Assembly: GCF_009796285.1 (NCBI RefSeq) | Contig: NZ_CP047020.1 | Location: 5,146,001 to 5,210,000 of the forward strand | Reading direction: 5' to 3' | DNA from: Streptomyces broussonetiae | GTDB lineage: Bacteria; Actinomycetota; Actinomycetes; Streptomycetales; Streptomycetaceae | Length of the DNA stretch: 64,000 nucleotides | Shown: one piece after another, positions 25,871 through 34,595 of the stretch | Layout of the letters: each line of letters begins with the position of its first letter | Position numbering within the stretch: position 1 is the first letter of the stretch | Notes under the pieces: model-generated | Databases searched by the model: none | Told to the model about the DNA's origin: nothing | What the model saw: the letters and a program-made list of their open reading frames with translations, nothing else | Position numbers and translations under genes: made by a program

Positions 25871-25890
25871 GCCATGGAACGTACGCTACT

Positions 25891-25906
25891 TTCAGAAATT
25901 TGTGAA
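25891..25906. promoter_or_regulatory. Palindromic operator between the ABC exporter and its regulator
   Basis: TTCAGAAATTTGTGAA is a 16-bp palindrome with one mismatched pair, strikingly AT-rich for this genome. It lies between the divergent ATPase (start 25870) and MarR/GbsR-like regulator (start 25945), where a bound repressor would block both promoters. Confidence 0.6.
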
Positions 25907-25944
25907 GTTAAGGAAGCGCATGAATGCCGGATAGGGTGAGAGGC

Positions 25945-26445
25945 ATGACGGAGTCGAGTACGCCGGGTACGGAGCGGGACCCCGAGTCGGTCTCGCGGTT
26001 CGTGGAACGCTTTGCGGCGCAGTTGGTCGAGGCGGGCATGCCGCGCATGGCGTCCCGGGTCTTCGCCGCGCTGCTCGCCTCCGACGACGGCACCCTGACC
26101 TCCGCCGAACTGGGCGAACAGCTGAGGATCAGCCCCGCGGCCGTCTCCGGCGCGGTGCGCTACCTCGCCCAGGTCCACATGGTCTCCCGGGAGCGCGAGC
26201 CCGGCTCGCGCCGGGAGCGGTACCGGGTGCACAGCAACCAGTGGTACGAGGCCCTCACCAGTCGCGAGACCATCATCAAGCGCTGGGAGGACGCCCTGCG
26301 CGAGGGCGTCACCAGCCTCGGCGCCGGCACCCCCGCGGGGCGCCGGCTCGCCGAGACGCTGGACTTCTTCGAGTTCGTGGAGAAGGACGTGGCGCAGATG
26401 ATGGAGCGGTGGGCGGCGTACCGGGAGCGTAAGTACGGGCGCTGA
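25945..26445 (+). CDS. MarR/GbsR-like transcriptional regulator
   Basis: 166 residues from the ATG at 25945 (an in-frame ATG at 25924, with AAGGAAG before it, is an alternative). A winged helix is visible: MASRVFAALLASDDGTLTSA, then ELGEQLRISPAAVSGAVRYL as the recognition helix and VSREREPGSRRERYRV as the wing. The C-terminal helices should form the dimer. Members of this family commonly repress a divergent ABC exporter and are released by its substrate; the palindrome at 25891 fits that. Confidence 0.82.
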   Translation: MTESSTPGTERDPESVSRFVERFAAQLVEAGMPRMASRVFAALLASDDGTLTSAELGEQLRISPAAVSGAVRYLAQVHMVSREREPGSRRERYRVHSNQWYEALTSRETIIKRWEDALREGVTSLGAGTPAGRRLAETLDFFEFVEKDVAQMMERWAAYRERKYGR

Positions 26446-26451
26446 GCCCGT

Positions 26452-27963
26452 TCAGCGTTCCTTGGTCTCCTCCAGCACCGTCCGCCCCAGCAGCGCGTAG
26501 CGCTGCGGCGCCCGCCGCTTGAGGTACTGCGCGTACCCCACACCCGTCGCCGCGACCGCCGCCACCAGCCACGGTGTCGCCTTCAGCACCAGCGAGCCGG
26601 ACTCGGGGCCGGCCGCGGCGCCCATGTTGGACACGAGGAGCACCACGACGCCGAGCATCGCGATGCCGCCGATCAGCGGTGCGGCGAAGGTGCGGAACCA
26701 GTGGCGGCTCTCGGGGTGGTGGGAGCGGAAGTAGGCCAGCACCGCGAAGGAGCACACGGCCTGGACGACGAGGATCGCCATGGTGCCGAGGATGGCGAGC
26801 AGGACGTACGTGCCGGTGTACGGGTCCTTGCCCGCGGCCCAGAACGCGCCGAGCAGCACCGCGGTGACGGCCGTCTGCACCAGTCCGGCGATGTGCGGGG
26901 AGCCGTGCCGGGCGTGGGTCCGCCCGACGGTGTTCTTCAGCGAGGGTAGGACACCCTCGCGCCCCAGGGCGTACAGATAGCGGGCGGCGCAGTTGTGGAA
27001 GGCCATGCCGCAGGCCAGGGAACCGGTGATCATCAGCCACTGCATGACGTCGACCGCCCAGTGCCCGACATAGCGCTCGGTGGGGTTGAAGAACATCGTC
27101 AGCGGGTTGGCGGAGGAGGCGGCCCGCACGGCCTCGGCCTCGCCGTTGCCGGAGATGGCCATCCACGAGACGAAGACGTAGAAGACGCCGACGCCGAGCA
27201 CGCTGATCATCGTGGCCTTGGGGATGATCTTCTTGGGGTCGCGGGACTCCTCGCCGTACATCGCGGTCGACTCGAAGCCGACCCAGGACCAGAAGGCGAA
27301 GAAGAGGCCGAGCCCGGCGGACGTGCCCTTGAAGGCGTTGACCGGGTCGACCGGGGCGAAGGTGAAGCCGTGCGGTCCGCCGCCGTGCAGGGCGACGGAC
27401 ACCGCCATGGCGGCGAGGACGGTCACCTCGGTCGCCAGCAGGACCACCAGCAGCTTCTCGGCGACGCTGACCCCGAACCAGGTGCCGGTCGCGTTGATCG
27501 CGAGCATCAGCACGGCGAAGGCCCACCAGGGCACGTGGGTGCCGGTCTGGTCCCGCAGGGTCGTCGTCGCGAAGGTCGAGAAGATGCCGATGAGCGCGGG
27601 CTCGAAGACGACGTAGGCGAAGGTCGCGAGCAGCCCGGAGGCGAGGCCGACCGTGCGGCCGAGGCCGTAGGAGATAAAGCCGTAGAAGGCGCCCGTGGAC
27701 GTGATGTGCTTCGCCATCGAGGTGAAACCGACGGAAAAGATTGCCAGCACGACCATTGCCACGAGATAGCTCGCGGGTGCCCCGATCCCGTTGCCGGACG
27801 ACACCATGAAGGGCACGTTCCCGGTCATCGCGGTGATCGGCGCGGCCGTCGCCACGGCCATGAACACCACACCCAGCAGTCCTACGGCATTGGGTTTCAG
27901 CCGGTGAACCGCCTCGTCGCCGTCCGTTCCCGCCACTGGGGCAACGCCCTCTTCCACTGCCAT
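26452..27963 (-). CDS. APC-family amino acid permease, 503 aa
   Basis: Twelve membrane helices. The first carries VFMAVATAAPITAMTGNVPF, a variant of the substrate-binding unwound segment, and helix 3-6 regions show STGAFYGFISYGLGR and FWSWVGFESTAMYGEESRDP, both strong marks of the amino acid/polyamine/organocation family. It would import an amino acid or amine with protons. It ends six bases from the convergent regulator. The region before its start (27964-28250) contains an unusually AT-rich patch near 28060-28100, the probable promoter; I see no gene there. Confidence 0.85.
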   Translation of the reverse strand: MAVEEGVAPVAGTDGDEAVHRLKPNAVGLLGVVFMAVATAAPITAMTGNVPFMVSSGNGIGAPASYLVAMVVLAIFSVGFTSMAKHITSTGAFYGFISYGLGRTVGLASGLLATFAYVVFEPALIGIFSTFATTTLRDQTGTHVPWWAFAVLMLAINATGTWFGVSVAEKLLVVLLATEVTVLAAMAVSVALHGGGPHGFTFAPVDPVNAFKGTSAGLGLFFAFWSWVGFESTAMYGEESRDPKKIIPKATMISVLGVGVFYVFVSWMAISGNGEAEAVRAASSANPLTMFFNPTERYVGHWAVDVMQWLMITGSLACGMAFHNCAARYLYALGREGVLPSLKNTVGRTHARHGSPHIAGLVQTAVTAVLLGAFWAAGKDPYTGTYVLLAILGTMAILVVQAVCSFAVLAYFRSHHPESRHWFRTFAAPLIGGIAMLGVVVLLVSNMGAAAGPESGSLVLKATPWLVAAVAATGVGYAQYLKRRAPQRYALLGRTVLEETKER

Positions 27964-28250
27964 CGGGTGGCCCCCTCCGTGTCCGGTTCCATGGGTCCTG
28001 GTGGGTCCTGATGGAGCAGGATGGTGGATCGGACGGGGGCACGGGAAGGGGTCGGCCGGGTTAAATATTTGTCACCAGACCATTGGGCTGCCCTTTTTGA
28101 CTCCCAGTACGGAGAGCGTGTTCGTTCGGCTACGTTGAGTGGCGTCCGGCCGCGGCCACCAGGCGCGCATCAGCCGGTCGTTCGGTGAGAATCGAGATTC
28201 CGGATCCGTTCGGCTGCGTCCTCGACACCACCGGCTTCCGCGCCCCCACC

Positions 28251-29072
28251 TCAAGCCGAGGGCAGCACCAGCCCCCAGGCCCCCTCCATCACCCGCCACG
28301 TGCGCTTGCGTACCGGCCCCGAGACGGCCGCGTCCGCCCGGTAGCGGAAGTCGGGGCCCGTGACCGTCACCGTGTGGCCCGAGGCCCGCAGCGGGGTCGC
28401 CTCCGCGCCCACCGACAGCGGCCGGACCTCCACCGCGGCGGTGCCGGAGGTGGTCGGTATGACCGTCACCGCCTCCACCGGGTGGGCCAGGTCCACGAGG
28501 GTCTCGCCGTCGACCTCCACCCTGAGCCGGGCCGGGCCGGGGGAGGGGACGGCCGCGAGGCGGACCGGGCGGGGGTTCAGGGTGCGGACCAGTGAGCGGT
28601 ACCAGGGGGCGGCGGACAGCCGCTCCGGGACGTGCCGCCGGGCCGGGGGGATGGCCAGCTCGGTCAGGACGACGCCGTCGCTGTCGTCGACCAGCAGATC
28701 GAGGCGGCGTTCCGTGCCGTCCAGGACCGCGCGGGCCGCGGCCACCGCACCGCAGGGCACGCCCAGGGACTCCGCCAGGGACGCCTCGCCCACGGGGACC
28801 ACCGACAGGCCGCACCCGGCAAGCTCCCGCTCCCGGTACAGCTGGGTGACCGCTCGTAGCAGAGCGTGGTCGTCGCCGATCACCACCGGCCGCCGAGAAC
28901 CCCTTCGGCTCAGTGCCCGGGCGAATTCCTCCGGGTCGTCCGGGAGGCACATTTTCGCCGCCGCACCCGCGCTGAGCACGTCTTTCGCGATGCGTACGGA
29001 CTCGCCGTCCGTCTGCCGTGCCGCCGGATCGATGATCACCAGCAGCTGCTCGGACGTCGCGAAAGTCGCCAC
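28251..29072 (-). CDS. Diacylglycerol kinase-like protein with degenerate active site
   Basis: 273 residues from a GTG at 29072. The layout follows the lipid-kinase catalytic fold: LLVIIDPAARQ at the start, then RPVVIGDDHALLRAV where active enzymes have a GGDGT loop, then VVPVGEASLAESLGVP where they have GTGND, and GTERRLDLLV. Both key loops are altered, so phosphate transfer is doubtful. A second beta domain follows (VTVIPTTSGTAAVEVRPL). It may bind lipid or act as a regulator. It is divergent from purA. Confidence 0.65.
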   Translation of the reverse strand: MATFATSEQLLVIIDPAARQTDGESVRIAKDVLSAGAAAKMCLPDDPEEFARALSRRGSRRPVVIGDDHALLRAVTQLYRERELAGCGLSVVPVGEASLAESLGVPCGAVAAARAVLDGTERRLDLLVDDSDGVVLTELAIPPARRHVPERLSAAPWYRSLVRTLNPRPVRLAAVPSPGPARLRVEVDGETLVDLAHPVEAVTVIPTTSGTAAVEVRPLSVGAEATPLRASGHTVTVTGPDFRYRADAAVSGPVRKRTWRVMEGAWGLVLPSA

Positions 29073-29114
29073 CTCGGTCCTGCCTCACTTCCTCGGGTAG
29101 CATCTTTGTGCAAG

Positions 29115-29142
29115 AGCCCCTTGCGCTATTGCGCCAGGGGCT
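29115..29142. promoter_or_regulatory. Long hairpin in the purA upstream region
   Basis: AGCCCCTTGCGC and GCGCCAGGGGCT can pair over 12 positions with a single mismatch around a four-base loop. It lies between the divergent lipid-kinase-like gene and purA (start 29270). It may be a leader hairpin, a transcription stop for an upstream start, or part of a small RNA. Confidence 0.45.
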
Positions 29143-29269
29143 TCGTCTATTCCGGGGCATCCGGTCCGACGGTTGTGCGACCAACGGCGGTCGCTGTGGC
29201 ACGCGGCGGTGAACCTTACGCCCAAGCCCCCGACCTTGGACATGCCCCGCCCGGAAGGGGTGTACGCGC

Positions 29270-30553
29270 GTGCCCGCACTTGTGCTGCTCGGTGCTCAGT
29301 GGGGTGACGAAGGCAAGGGAAAGGCGACCGACCTGCTCGGTGGCTCGGTGGACTATGTAGTGCGTTACCAGGGCGGCAACAACGCCGGCCACACGGTCGT
29401 CGTCGGCGACCAGAAGTACGCGCTCCACCTTCTCCCTTCCGGAATCCTCTCGCCTACTTGTGTTCCGGTCATCGGCAACGGCGTCGTCGTCGACCCGTCG
29501 GTCCTGCTCTCCGAGCTGAGCGGTCTGAACGAGCGTGGCGTCGACACGTCCAAGCTCCTGCTCAGCGGTAACGCGCACATCATCACGCCGTACAACGTGA
29601 CCGTCGACAAGGTGACGGAACGCTTCCTCGGCAAGCGCAAGATCGGCACCACCGGGCGCGGCATCGGCCCGACCTATGCCGACAAGATCAACCGCGTCGG
29701 CATCCGGGTCCAGGACCTCTACGACGAGTCGATCCTGACCCAGAAGGTCGAGGCGGCCCTCGACGTCAAGAACCAGATCCTCACCAAGCTGTACAACCGG
29801 CGCGCGATCGCCGTCGGCCAGGTGGTCGAGGAGCTGCTGGGCTACGCCGAGCAGATCAAGCCGTACGTCGCCGACACCGTCCTGGTCCTGAACCAGGCGC
29901 TGGAGGACGACAAGGTCGTCCTGTTCGAGGGCGGTCAGGGCACCCTTCTCGACATCGACCACGGCACGTACCCCTTCGTCACCTCCTCGAACCCGACCGC
30001 GGGCGGTGCCTGCACCGGCGCGGGCGTCGGCCCGACGAAGATCAGCCGGGTCATCGGCATCCTCAAGGCGTACACGACCCGGGTCGGGGCCGGTCCGTTC
30101 CCGACCGAGCTGTTCGACGAGGACGGCGAGGCGCTGCGCCGCATCGGCGGCGAGCGGGGCGTGACCACCGGCCGTGACCGCCGCTGCGGCTGGTTCGACG
30201 CGGTCATCGCCCGCTACGCGACCCGCGTGAACGGCCTGACCGACTTCTTCCTCACCAAGCTGGACGTCCTGACCGGCTGGGAGCAGATCCCGGTCTGTGT
30301 GGCGTACGAGATCGACGGCCGCCGCGTCGAGGAACTGCCGTACTCGCAGACCGACTTCCACCACGCCAAGCCGGTCTACGAGACCTTCCCGGGCTGGTCC
30401 GAGGACATCACCAAGGCGAAGTCCTTCTCCGACCTGCCCAAGAACGCCCAGAACTACGTCAGGGCGCTCGAGGAGATGTCCGGCGCCCCGATCTCCGCGA
30501 TCGGCGTGGGCCCGGGCCGGGACGAGACGATCGAGATCAACTCGTTCCTGTAG
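29270..30553 (+). CDS. purA: Adenylosuccinate synthetase
   Basis: 427 residues from a GTG at 29270. The GTP loop GAQWGDEGKGKATDLL, the IMP-site GNNAGHTVV, the IMP loop TTGRGIGPTYADK, the arginine-bearing TTGRDRRCGWFD and the C-terminal TKLDVLTGW are all intact. It joins IMP and aspartate with GTP in AMP synthesis. Codon choice is typical of a well expressed housekeeping gene. Confidence 0.96.
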   Translation: MPALVLLGAQWGDEGKGKATDLLGGSVDYVVRYQGGNNAGHTVVVGDQKYALHLLPSGILSPTCVPVIGNGVVVDPSVLLSELSGLNERGVDTSKLLLSGNAHIITPYNVTVDKVTERFLGKRKIGTTGRGIGPTYADKINRVGIRVQDLYDESILTQKVEAALDVKNQILTKLYNRRAIAVGQVVEELLGYAEQIKPYVADTVLVLNQALEDDKVVLFEGGQGTLLDIDHGTYPFVTSSNPTAGGACTGAGVGPTKISRVIGILKAYTTRVGAGPFPTELFDEDGEALRRIGGERGVTTGRDRRCGWFDAVIARYATRVNGLTDFFLTKLDVLTGWEQIPVCVAYEIDGRRVEELPYSQTDFHHAKPVYETFPGWSEDITKAKSFSDLPKNAQNYVRALEEMSGAPISAIGVGPGRDETIEINSFL

Positions 30554-30599
30554 GGATCGGCTCCACAGCCGTGCGTTCCGGACGATGCACAATCGGAGT

Positions 30600-30827
30600 A
30601 TGAGCGTCCACCGGAACGCACGGTGCCGGGGGCCGTTCGGCGGTGAGGGCGACCGCGCCGACGGCACGGACTGCTCCGACCCGGCCGTCTTCGAGATCGC
30701 CCGCTACGGTCTGCCCCCGCTCGCTGTGTGCCCGGTGCATCTCGGGCCCGCCCTGCTGATGGCGAGCGGGGTGCTGTGGCCGCCGGAGATCCGGCTCATC
30801 GGCCGCGTCGGCGGCCTCGCGGGATGA
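30600..30827 (+). CDS. Small conserved-looking protein downstream of purA, 75 aa
   Basis: Starts at ATG 30600 (or 30585) 46 bases after purA and reads MSVHRNARCRGPFGGEGDRA, then CSDPAVFEIARYGLPPLAVC and HLGPALLMASGVLWPPEIR. Three Cys and two His in the first 50 residues could form a small metal site, but the spacing fits no zinc finger I know. Strong third-position G/C bias supports coding. Function unknown. Confidence 0.5.
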   Translation: MSVHRNARCRGPFGGEGDRADGTDCSDPAVFEIARYGLPPLAVCPVHLGPALLMASGVLWPPEIRLIGRVGGLAG

Positions 30828-30998
30828 CCGGCCGCCGCGCTCGTGGGCGGCCCCGGCCGCGACCGACGTCCGGCAACGGCAACGGCAACCAACGCCCGGA
30901 CTACAGCAGTTGAAAGTTCGGTGACGACGCCCCGGGCTGGTCATGGACATGAACTTCCTTGACCTTCCCTTGGGTTTTTCCTGGTTTCCAGCGGAACC

Positions 30999-31062
30999 GG
31001 AGTGAGGCAAGCATCTACGCGGGTAGTCCCCGCACGACACGCGTAGATGCTTGCCTCACTCC
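30999..31062 (+). promoter_or_regulatory. 23-bp perfect inverted repeat in the leader of the 5'-nucleotidase gene
   Basis: The left arm spans 30999-31021 (beginning GGAGTGAGGCAAGCATC) and the right arm 31040-31062 (ending GATGCTTGCCTCACTCC); the arms are perfectly complementary over 23 bp with an 18-base loop. The right arm ends ten bases before the AGGAG ribosome site (31072-31076) of the gene starting at 31083. No T-run follows. A second, small palindrome TCATGGACATGA lies at 30941-30952. The remaining gap from 30828 shows no gene. Confidence 0.7.
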
Positions 31063-31082
31063 AGCCTTCCCAGGAGCCTTGA

Positions 31083-32900
31083 ATGCCCCTCAGTCCCATG
31101 AACCGCCGGGAGTTCGTGAAGAAGTCGGCCGTCACCGGGGCGGCCGTCGCCGCCGCGGGGTCCGTCGCGGCGGCGCCCGCGCAGGCGTCCGAGCAGCGGC
31201 CGGGCCACCACCGGCGCACCTGGACGTTCTCCATCCTCGGCACGACGGACCTGCACAGCCACGTCTTCGACTGGGACTACTACAAGGACGCCGCCTACTC
31301 CGACAAGGCGGGCAACTCGGTGGGCGTCGCCCGTGTCGCCACGCTCATCAAGCAGCAGCGCGAGACGAAGGGTGAGGACCACGTCCTGCTCGTCGACGCC
31401 GGCGACATCATCCAGGGCACCTCGCTCGCCTACTACTTCGCGCGGATCGACCCGATCACCGGGACCGACGGCAAGAAGGGCCCCAGGCACCCGATGGCCG
31501 TGGCCATGAACCACATGCGCTACGACGCCGCCGCCCTCGGCAACCACGAGTTCAACTACGGCATCGAGGTGCTGCGCAGGTTCGAGCAGCAGTGCCACTT
31601 CCCGCTGCTCGGCGCGAACGCGCTGGACGCGAAGACCCTGAAGCCCGCCTTCCACCCGTACACCGTGAAGCGCATCTGCGTGCCCGGCGCGCCCGACATC
31701 AAGGTCGGCATCCTGGGCCTGACCAACCCCGGTATCGCGCTGTGGGACAAGGACAACGTCAGCGGGAAGATGGTGTTCCCGGGCCTGGTGGAGCAGGCGA
31801 AGAAGTACGTGCCGCGGCTGCGCGCGCTCGGCTGTGACGTGGTCTTCCTGACCGACCACTCCGGTCTCGACGGCTCCTCCTCGTACGGCGACGAACTGCC
31901 CTACGTCGAGAACGCCTCCAACCTCGTCGCCGAGCAGGTCCCCGGCATCGACGCGATCCTCGTCGGCCACACCCACGTCGAGGTGCCGTCGTACACCGTC
32001 AAGAACCAGGAGACCGGCGAGGAGGTGCTCCTGTCCGAGCCCTACTGCTGGGGCTACCGGCTCAGCGTCTTCGACTTCGAGGTCGAGCTGGAGCACGGCC
32101 GCTGGAAGGTCGTCAGCAAGACCGCGCAGACCCTCAACCCCAACACGGTGGACGAGGACCCGGAGATCAAGAAGCTCCTTCAGGCCGACCACGAGCTGGT
32201 CGTGAAGTACGTCAACACGGCGGTCGGCACCTGCACCGAGGACCTCTCGGCGGCGGAGTCCTGCTGGAAGGACGTGCCGATCATGGACTTCATCCAGAAG
32301 GTCCAGGCGGAGACGGTGAAGGCGGGCCTGTCGGCGGCCGACGCCGCCCTCCCGCTGATCTCGGTCGCGGCACCGTTCAGCCGCACGGCCGACATCCCCA
32401 AGGGCAGCGTCACCATCAAGGACGTCGCCGGGCTCTACATCTACGACAACACCCTGTACGGCAAGAAGCTGACGGGCGCCCAGCTGAAGGACTACCTGGA
32501 GTACGCGGCGAAGTACTACCACCAGGTCCCGGCCGGCACGAAGGTCGACACCTCGACGCTGACCAACGCCAACAGCTTCTGGGACTACATGTACGACGTG
32601 GCGGCGGGCGTCGACTACGAGATCGACATCGCGCAGGCGGAGGGGTCCCGCATCAAGAACCTCTCCTACAACGGCTCCCCGGTCGCCGACGACCAGGTCT
32701 TCGTCGTGGCCGTCAACAACTACCGGGCGAACGGCGGTTCCGGCTACCCGCACATCGCCTCGGCGCCGATCGCGTACAGCTCCACGAACGAGATCCGCCA
32801 GCTGATGATCGACTACGTCACCGCCAAGAAGACGCTGGACCCGGCGGACTTCGCGCAGCTCAACTGGAAGCTGACGCAGAACGGTACGCCGGTCTTCTGA
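31083..32900 (+). CDS. Secreted 5'-nucleotidase / 2',3'-cyclic nucleotide phosphodiesterase, Tat substrate
   Basis: 605 residues. The N-terminus has a twin-arginine signal (NRREFVKKSAVTGAAVAAAG, likely cut after APAQA). The metallophosphatase domain has TTDLHSHVFDWD, LLVDAGDIIQGT, ALGNHEFNYG, LTDHSGLDG and GHTHVEVP, giving the two-metal site. The C-terminal 5'-nucleotidase domain holds VAAPFSRTADIPKG and the substrate-stacking region NNYRANGGSGYPH. It should release phosphate and nucleosides from external nucleotides. Its leader holds the 23-bp hairpin, and a bidirectional terminator follows. Confidence 0.9.
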   Translation: MPLSPMNRREFVKKSAVTGAAVAAAGSVAAAPAQASEQRPGHHRRTWTFSILGTTDLHSHVFDWDYYKDAAYSDKAGNSVGVARVATLIKQQRETKGEDHVLLVDAGDIIQGTSLAYYFARIDPITGTDGKKGPRHPMAVAMNHMRYDAAALGNHEFNYGIEVLRRFEQQCHFPLLGANALDAKTLKPAFHPYTVKRICVPGAPDIKVGILGLTNPGIALWDKDNVSGKMVFPGLVEQAKKYVPRLRALGCDVVFLTDHSGLDGSSSYGDELPYVENASNLVAEQVPGIDAILVGHTHVEVPSYTVKNQETGEEVLLSEPYCWGYRLSVFDFEVELEHGRWKVVSKTAQTLNPNTVDEDPEIKKLLQADHELVVKYVNTAVGTCTEDLSAAESCWKDVPIMDFIQKVQAETVKAGLSAADAALPLISVAAPFSRTADIPKGSVTIKDVAGLYIYDNTLYGKKLTGAQLKDYLEYAAKYYHQVPAGTKVDTSTLTNANSFWDYMYDVAAGVDYEIDIAQAEGSRIKNLSYNGSPVADDQVFVVAVNNYRANGGSGYPHIASAPIAYSSTNEIRQLMIDYVTAKKTLDPADFAQLNWKLTQNGTPVF

Positions 32901-32920
32901 GCGGGCGTACGGGCCGCTGC

Positions 32921-32957
32921 GTGGCGGACCGGGTCGCGCCGGTTCCCGGTCCGCCAC
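32921..32957. terminator. Bidirectional terminator between the nucleotidase and the effector-like gene
   Basis: GTGGCGGACCGGG (32921-32933) and CCCGGTCCGCCAC (32945-32957) form a 13-bp perfect stem with an 11-base loop between two convergent genes whose stops lie on either side. Confidence 0.75.
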
Positions 32958-32967
32958 GGACCACGTC

Positions 32968-34473
32968 CTACGGGACCTCGATGTCCCGCTCGGTGATCTT
33001 CAGCTGCCTCGGGAGCATGGCCTGGGGCCGCAGCAGATCCTTGAGCAGGTATTTCATCAGCTGCTGCGGGGACATCCCCTTGAGTTTGTCGGCCAGGGCC
33101 GGGGTGGTCCGCTCGATCCTGCTCACCTCCAGGACGGCCCGCTCCGCCAGCCCCGGGATGATGTCCTTGCCGGTGAGGATGTTGCGGACGAGCGGCTCCG
33201 GGTAGCTCTCCGACTGCCCCTCGGGTCCGTAGACCATCCTGCTCCCGTCGTCGCCCCGGACGTGCGGCCGTACGACGCTCAGCGACTGCGACAGCTTGGG
33301 GTCCTGCTCCTGGAGCGCCATGAACTCGTCCAGGTCGGCATCGGTCAGGTTCCCCATGCCCTGCTCGAACCGGCGTACCAGGCGCCGGTATTCGGGATGC
33401 TTGCGCTCCTCCTCCGTGTCCCGGGTGGGGAGGAAGGACTCGGTCTCGGCCGGGTCGTTCTCGTCGGCCATCACGGTCGGGAACTCCCGCTGGGCGAAGT
33501 CGCTGAGCATCACCCAGCCCTTGGACAGCAGCCCCGACTGCTCGATGTTCAGCCGGATACGGGCCGGCGGCGACGGGTCCTCCTCGTCCTTCGAGAACCT
33601 GGTCCCACGGAAGGGTTCGGAGGGATCCTCGATGAAGAAGAAGAGGAACCCCAGGTTCGCCAGCCCGTGTTCGTCGAAGGCCGAGGTGTTGTGCTTGTAC
33701 TCGAACTCGCTCGCCTCCAGGTCGGCCTTGGTCTTCATGCCGCCGGAGAGCATCAGCCGCGCCCGTCGCTCGGTCGTGTAGTGGCTGAGCACACTGCTGC
33801 GGAGCTGGGCCTGCAGACCGTCCCGCATCCGCTTCGCCCAGTCGCCCGACACCTTGGACGTGTCCCCCCGCATGCCCTCCACGTTCTTGCGGGAGAGCTT
33901 GTCGAAGTACGCGCGGCCGTACTTCTCCCCGAACCAGCCGGGGTTGAAGCGCTCCCGCATCCGGGCGAAGGCATAGGGCCAGTACTGGTCCGTCCACAGC
34001 TGTCCGTTGTCGACCATCATGGTGTACGGGCCGCCGTCGGAGGCCAGATAGCGTTCCAGCCGCCGGGCGCGCTCCTCGATCGCCGCCTTCTGCTGGTCGA
34101 CTCCCTGCCGCAGCCCGGTCACCCGGCCCCGGTCCCCGTCCGACAGCCCGTCGGTGCTCTCGAGATCCGCCACTTCCTGGTCGAGGCGCAGGATCGTGGT
34201 GTGCCGCTTGAGCACACTGGTGTTGCCGTCGCGGGCGGCCTCCCTCAGCCGGGCCTCCAGCTCGTCCAGCGAGGACGTCCGGGCCGCGGTGTCGGCGGGC
34301 ATGCGCTGCACGGGAGCGGCCTGGCCGCGCCGCAGGGCCTCCGTCACCGCTGCGTTGCCCGCACCGCGCGGCAGGGTGTGCAGCGTGGCGGCGGGCGTGG
34401 ACTGCGTCGAGGCTCGCGACGTCACCGTGCGCCGGGCAGTGACCTGAGCGTCTTGTCTCTCATGCGCATGCAT
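32968..34473 (-). CDS. Orphan injection-system effector-like protein with ADP-ribosyltransferase-like core, 501 aa
   Basis: The ATG at 34473 follows GGGTGA. Near residues 35-60 stands LPRGAGNAAVTEALRRGQAA followed by PVQRM, a close match to the 'LQR-AGNAAV-LQR' motif found at the N-terminus of proteins linked to extracellular contractile injection systems. A helical, coiled-coil-prone stretch follows. Around residues 228-260 SVLSHYTTERRARLMLSGGM resembles the HYT start of HYD1-type ADP-ribosyltransferase toxins, with LANLGFLFFFIEDP and RIRLNIEQSGLLSKGWVML as later strands. No signal peptide or membrane helix. No injection machinery is encoded in the window. Function is inferred from motifs only; the catalytic residues are unproven. 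Confidence 0.55.
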   Translation of the reverse strand: MHAHERQDAQVTARRTVTSRASTQSTPAATLHTLPRGAGNAAVTEALRRGQAAPVQRMPADTAARTSSLDELEARLREAARDGNTSVLKRHTTILRLDQEVADLESTDGLSDGDRGRVTGLRQGVDQQKAAIEERARRLERYLASDGGPYTMMVDNGQLWTDQYWPYAFARMRERFNPGWFGEKYGRAYFDKLSRKNVEGMRGDTSKVSGDWAKRMRDGLQAQLRSSVLSHYTTERRARLMLSGGMKTKADLEASEFEYKHNTSAFDEHGLANLGFLFFFIEDPSEPFRGTRFSKDEEDPSPPARIRLNIEQSGLLSKGWVMLSDFAQREFPTVMADENDPAETESFLPTRDTEEERKHPEYRRLVRRFEQGMGNLTDADLDEFMALQEQDPKLSQSLSVVRPHVRGDDGSRMVYGPEGQSESYPEPLVRNILTGKDIIPGLAERAVLEVSRIERTTPALADKLKGMSPQQLMKYLLKDLLRPQAMLPRQLKITERDIEVP

Positions 34474-34595
34474 GTCACCCGAGTCTCGCAGCACCGACCG
34501 CGCCCCACCAGGGAACACGAGGGCACAGTGGATGCCCCAACGGTCACTTCGCGGCGTGCGCGAGGAACGCGGACCACGCCGTGGGCGCCGTGTCC

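Noticed and set aside
30901..30998. Possible PHO box before the 5'-nucleotidase gene
   Set aside because: GTTCATG on the minus strand near 30951 resembles half a box, but the second 11-bp direct repeat unit is missing.
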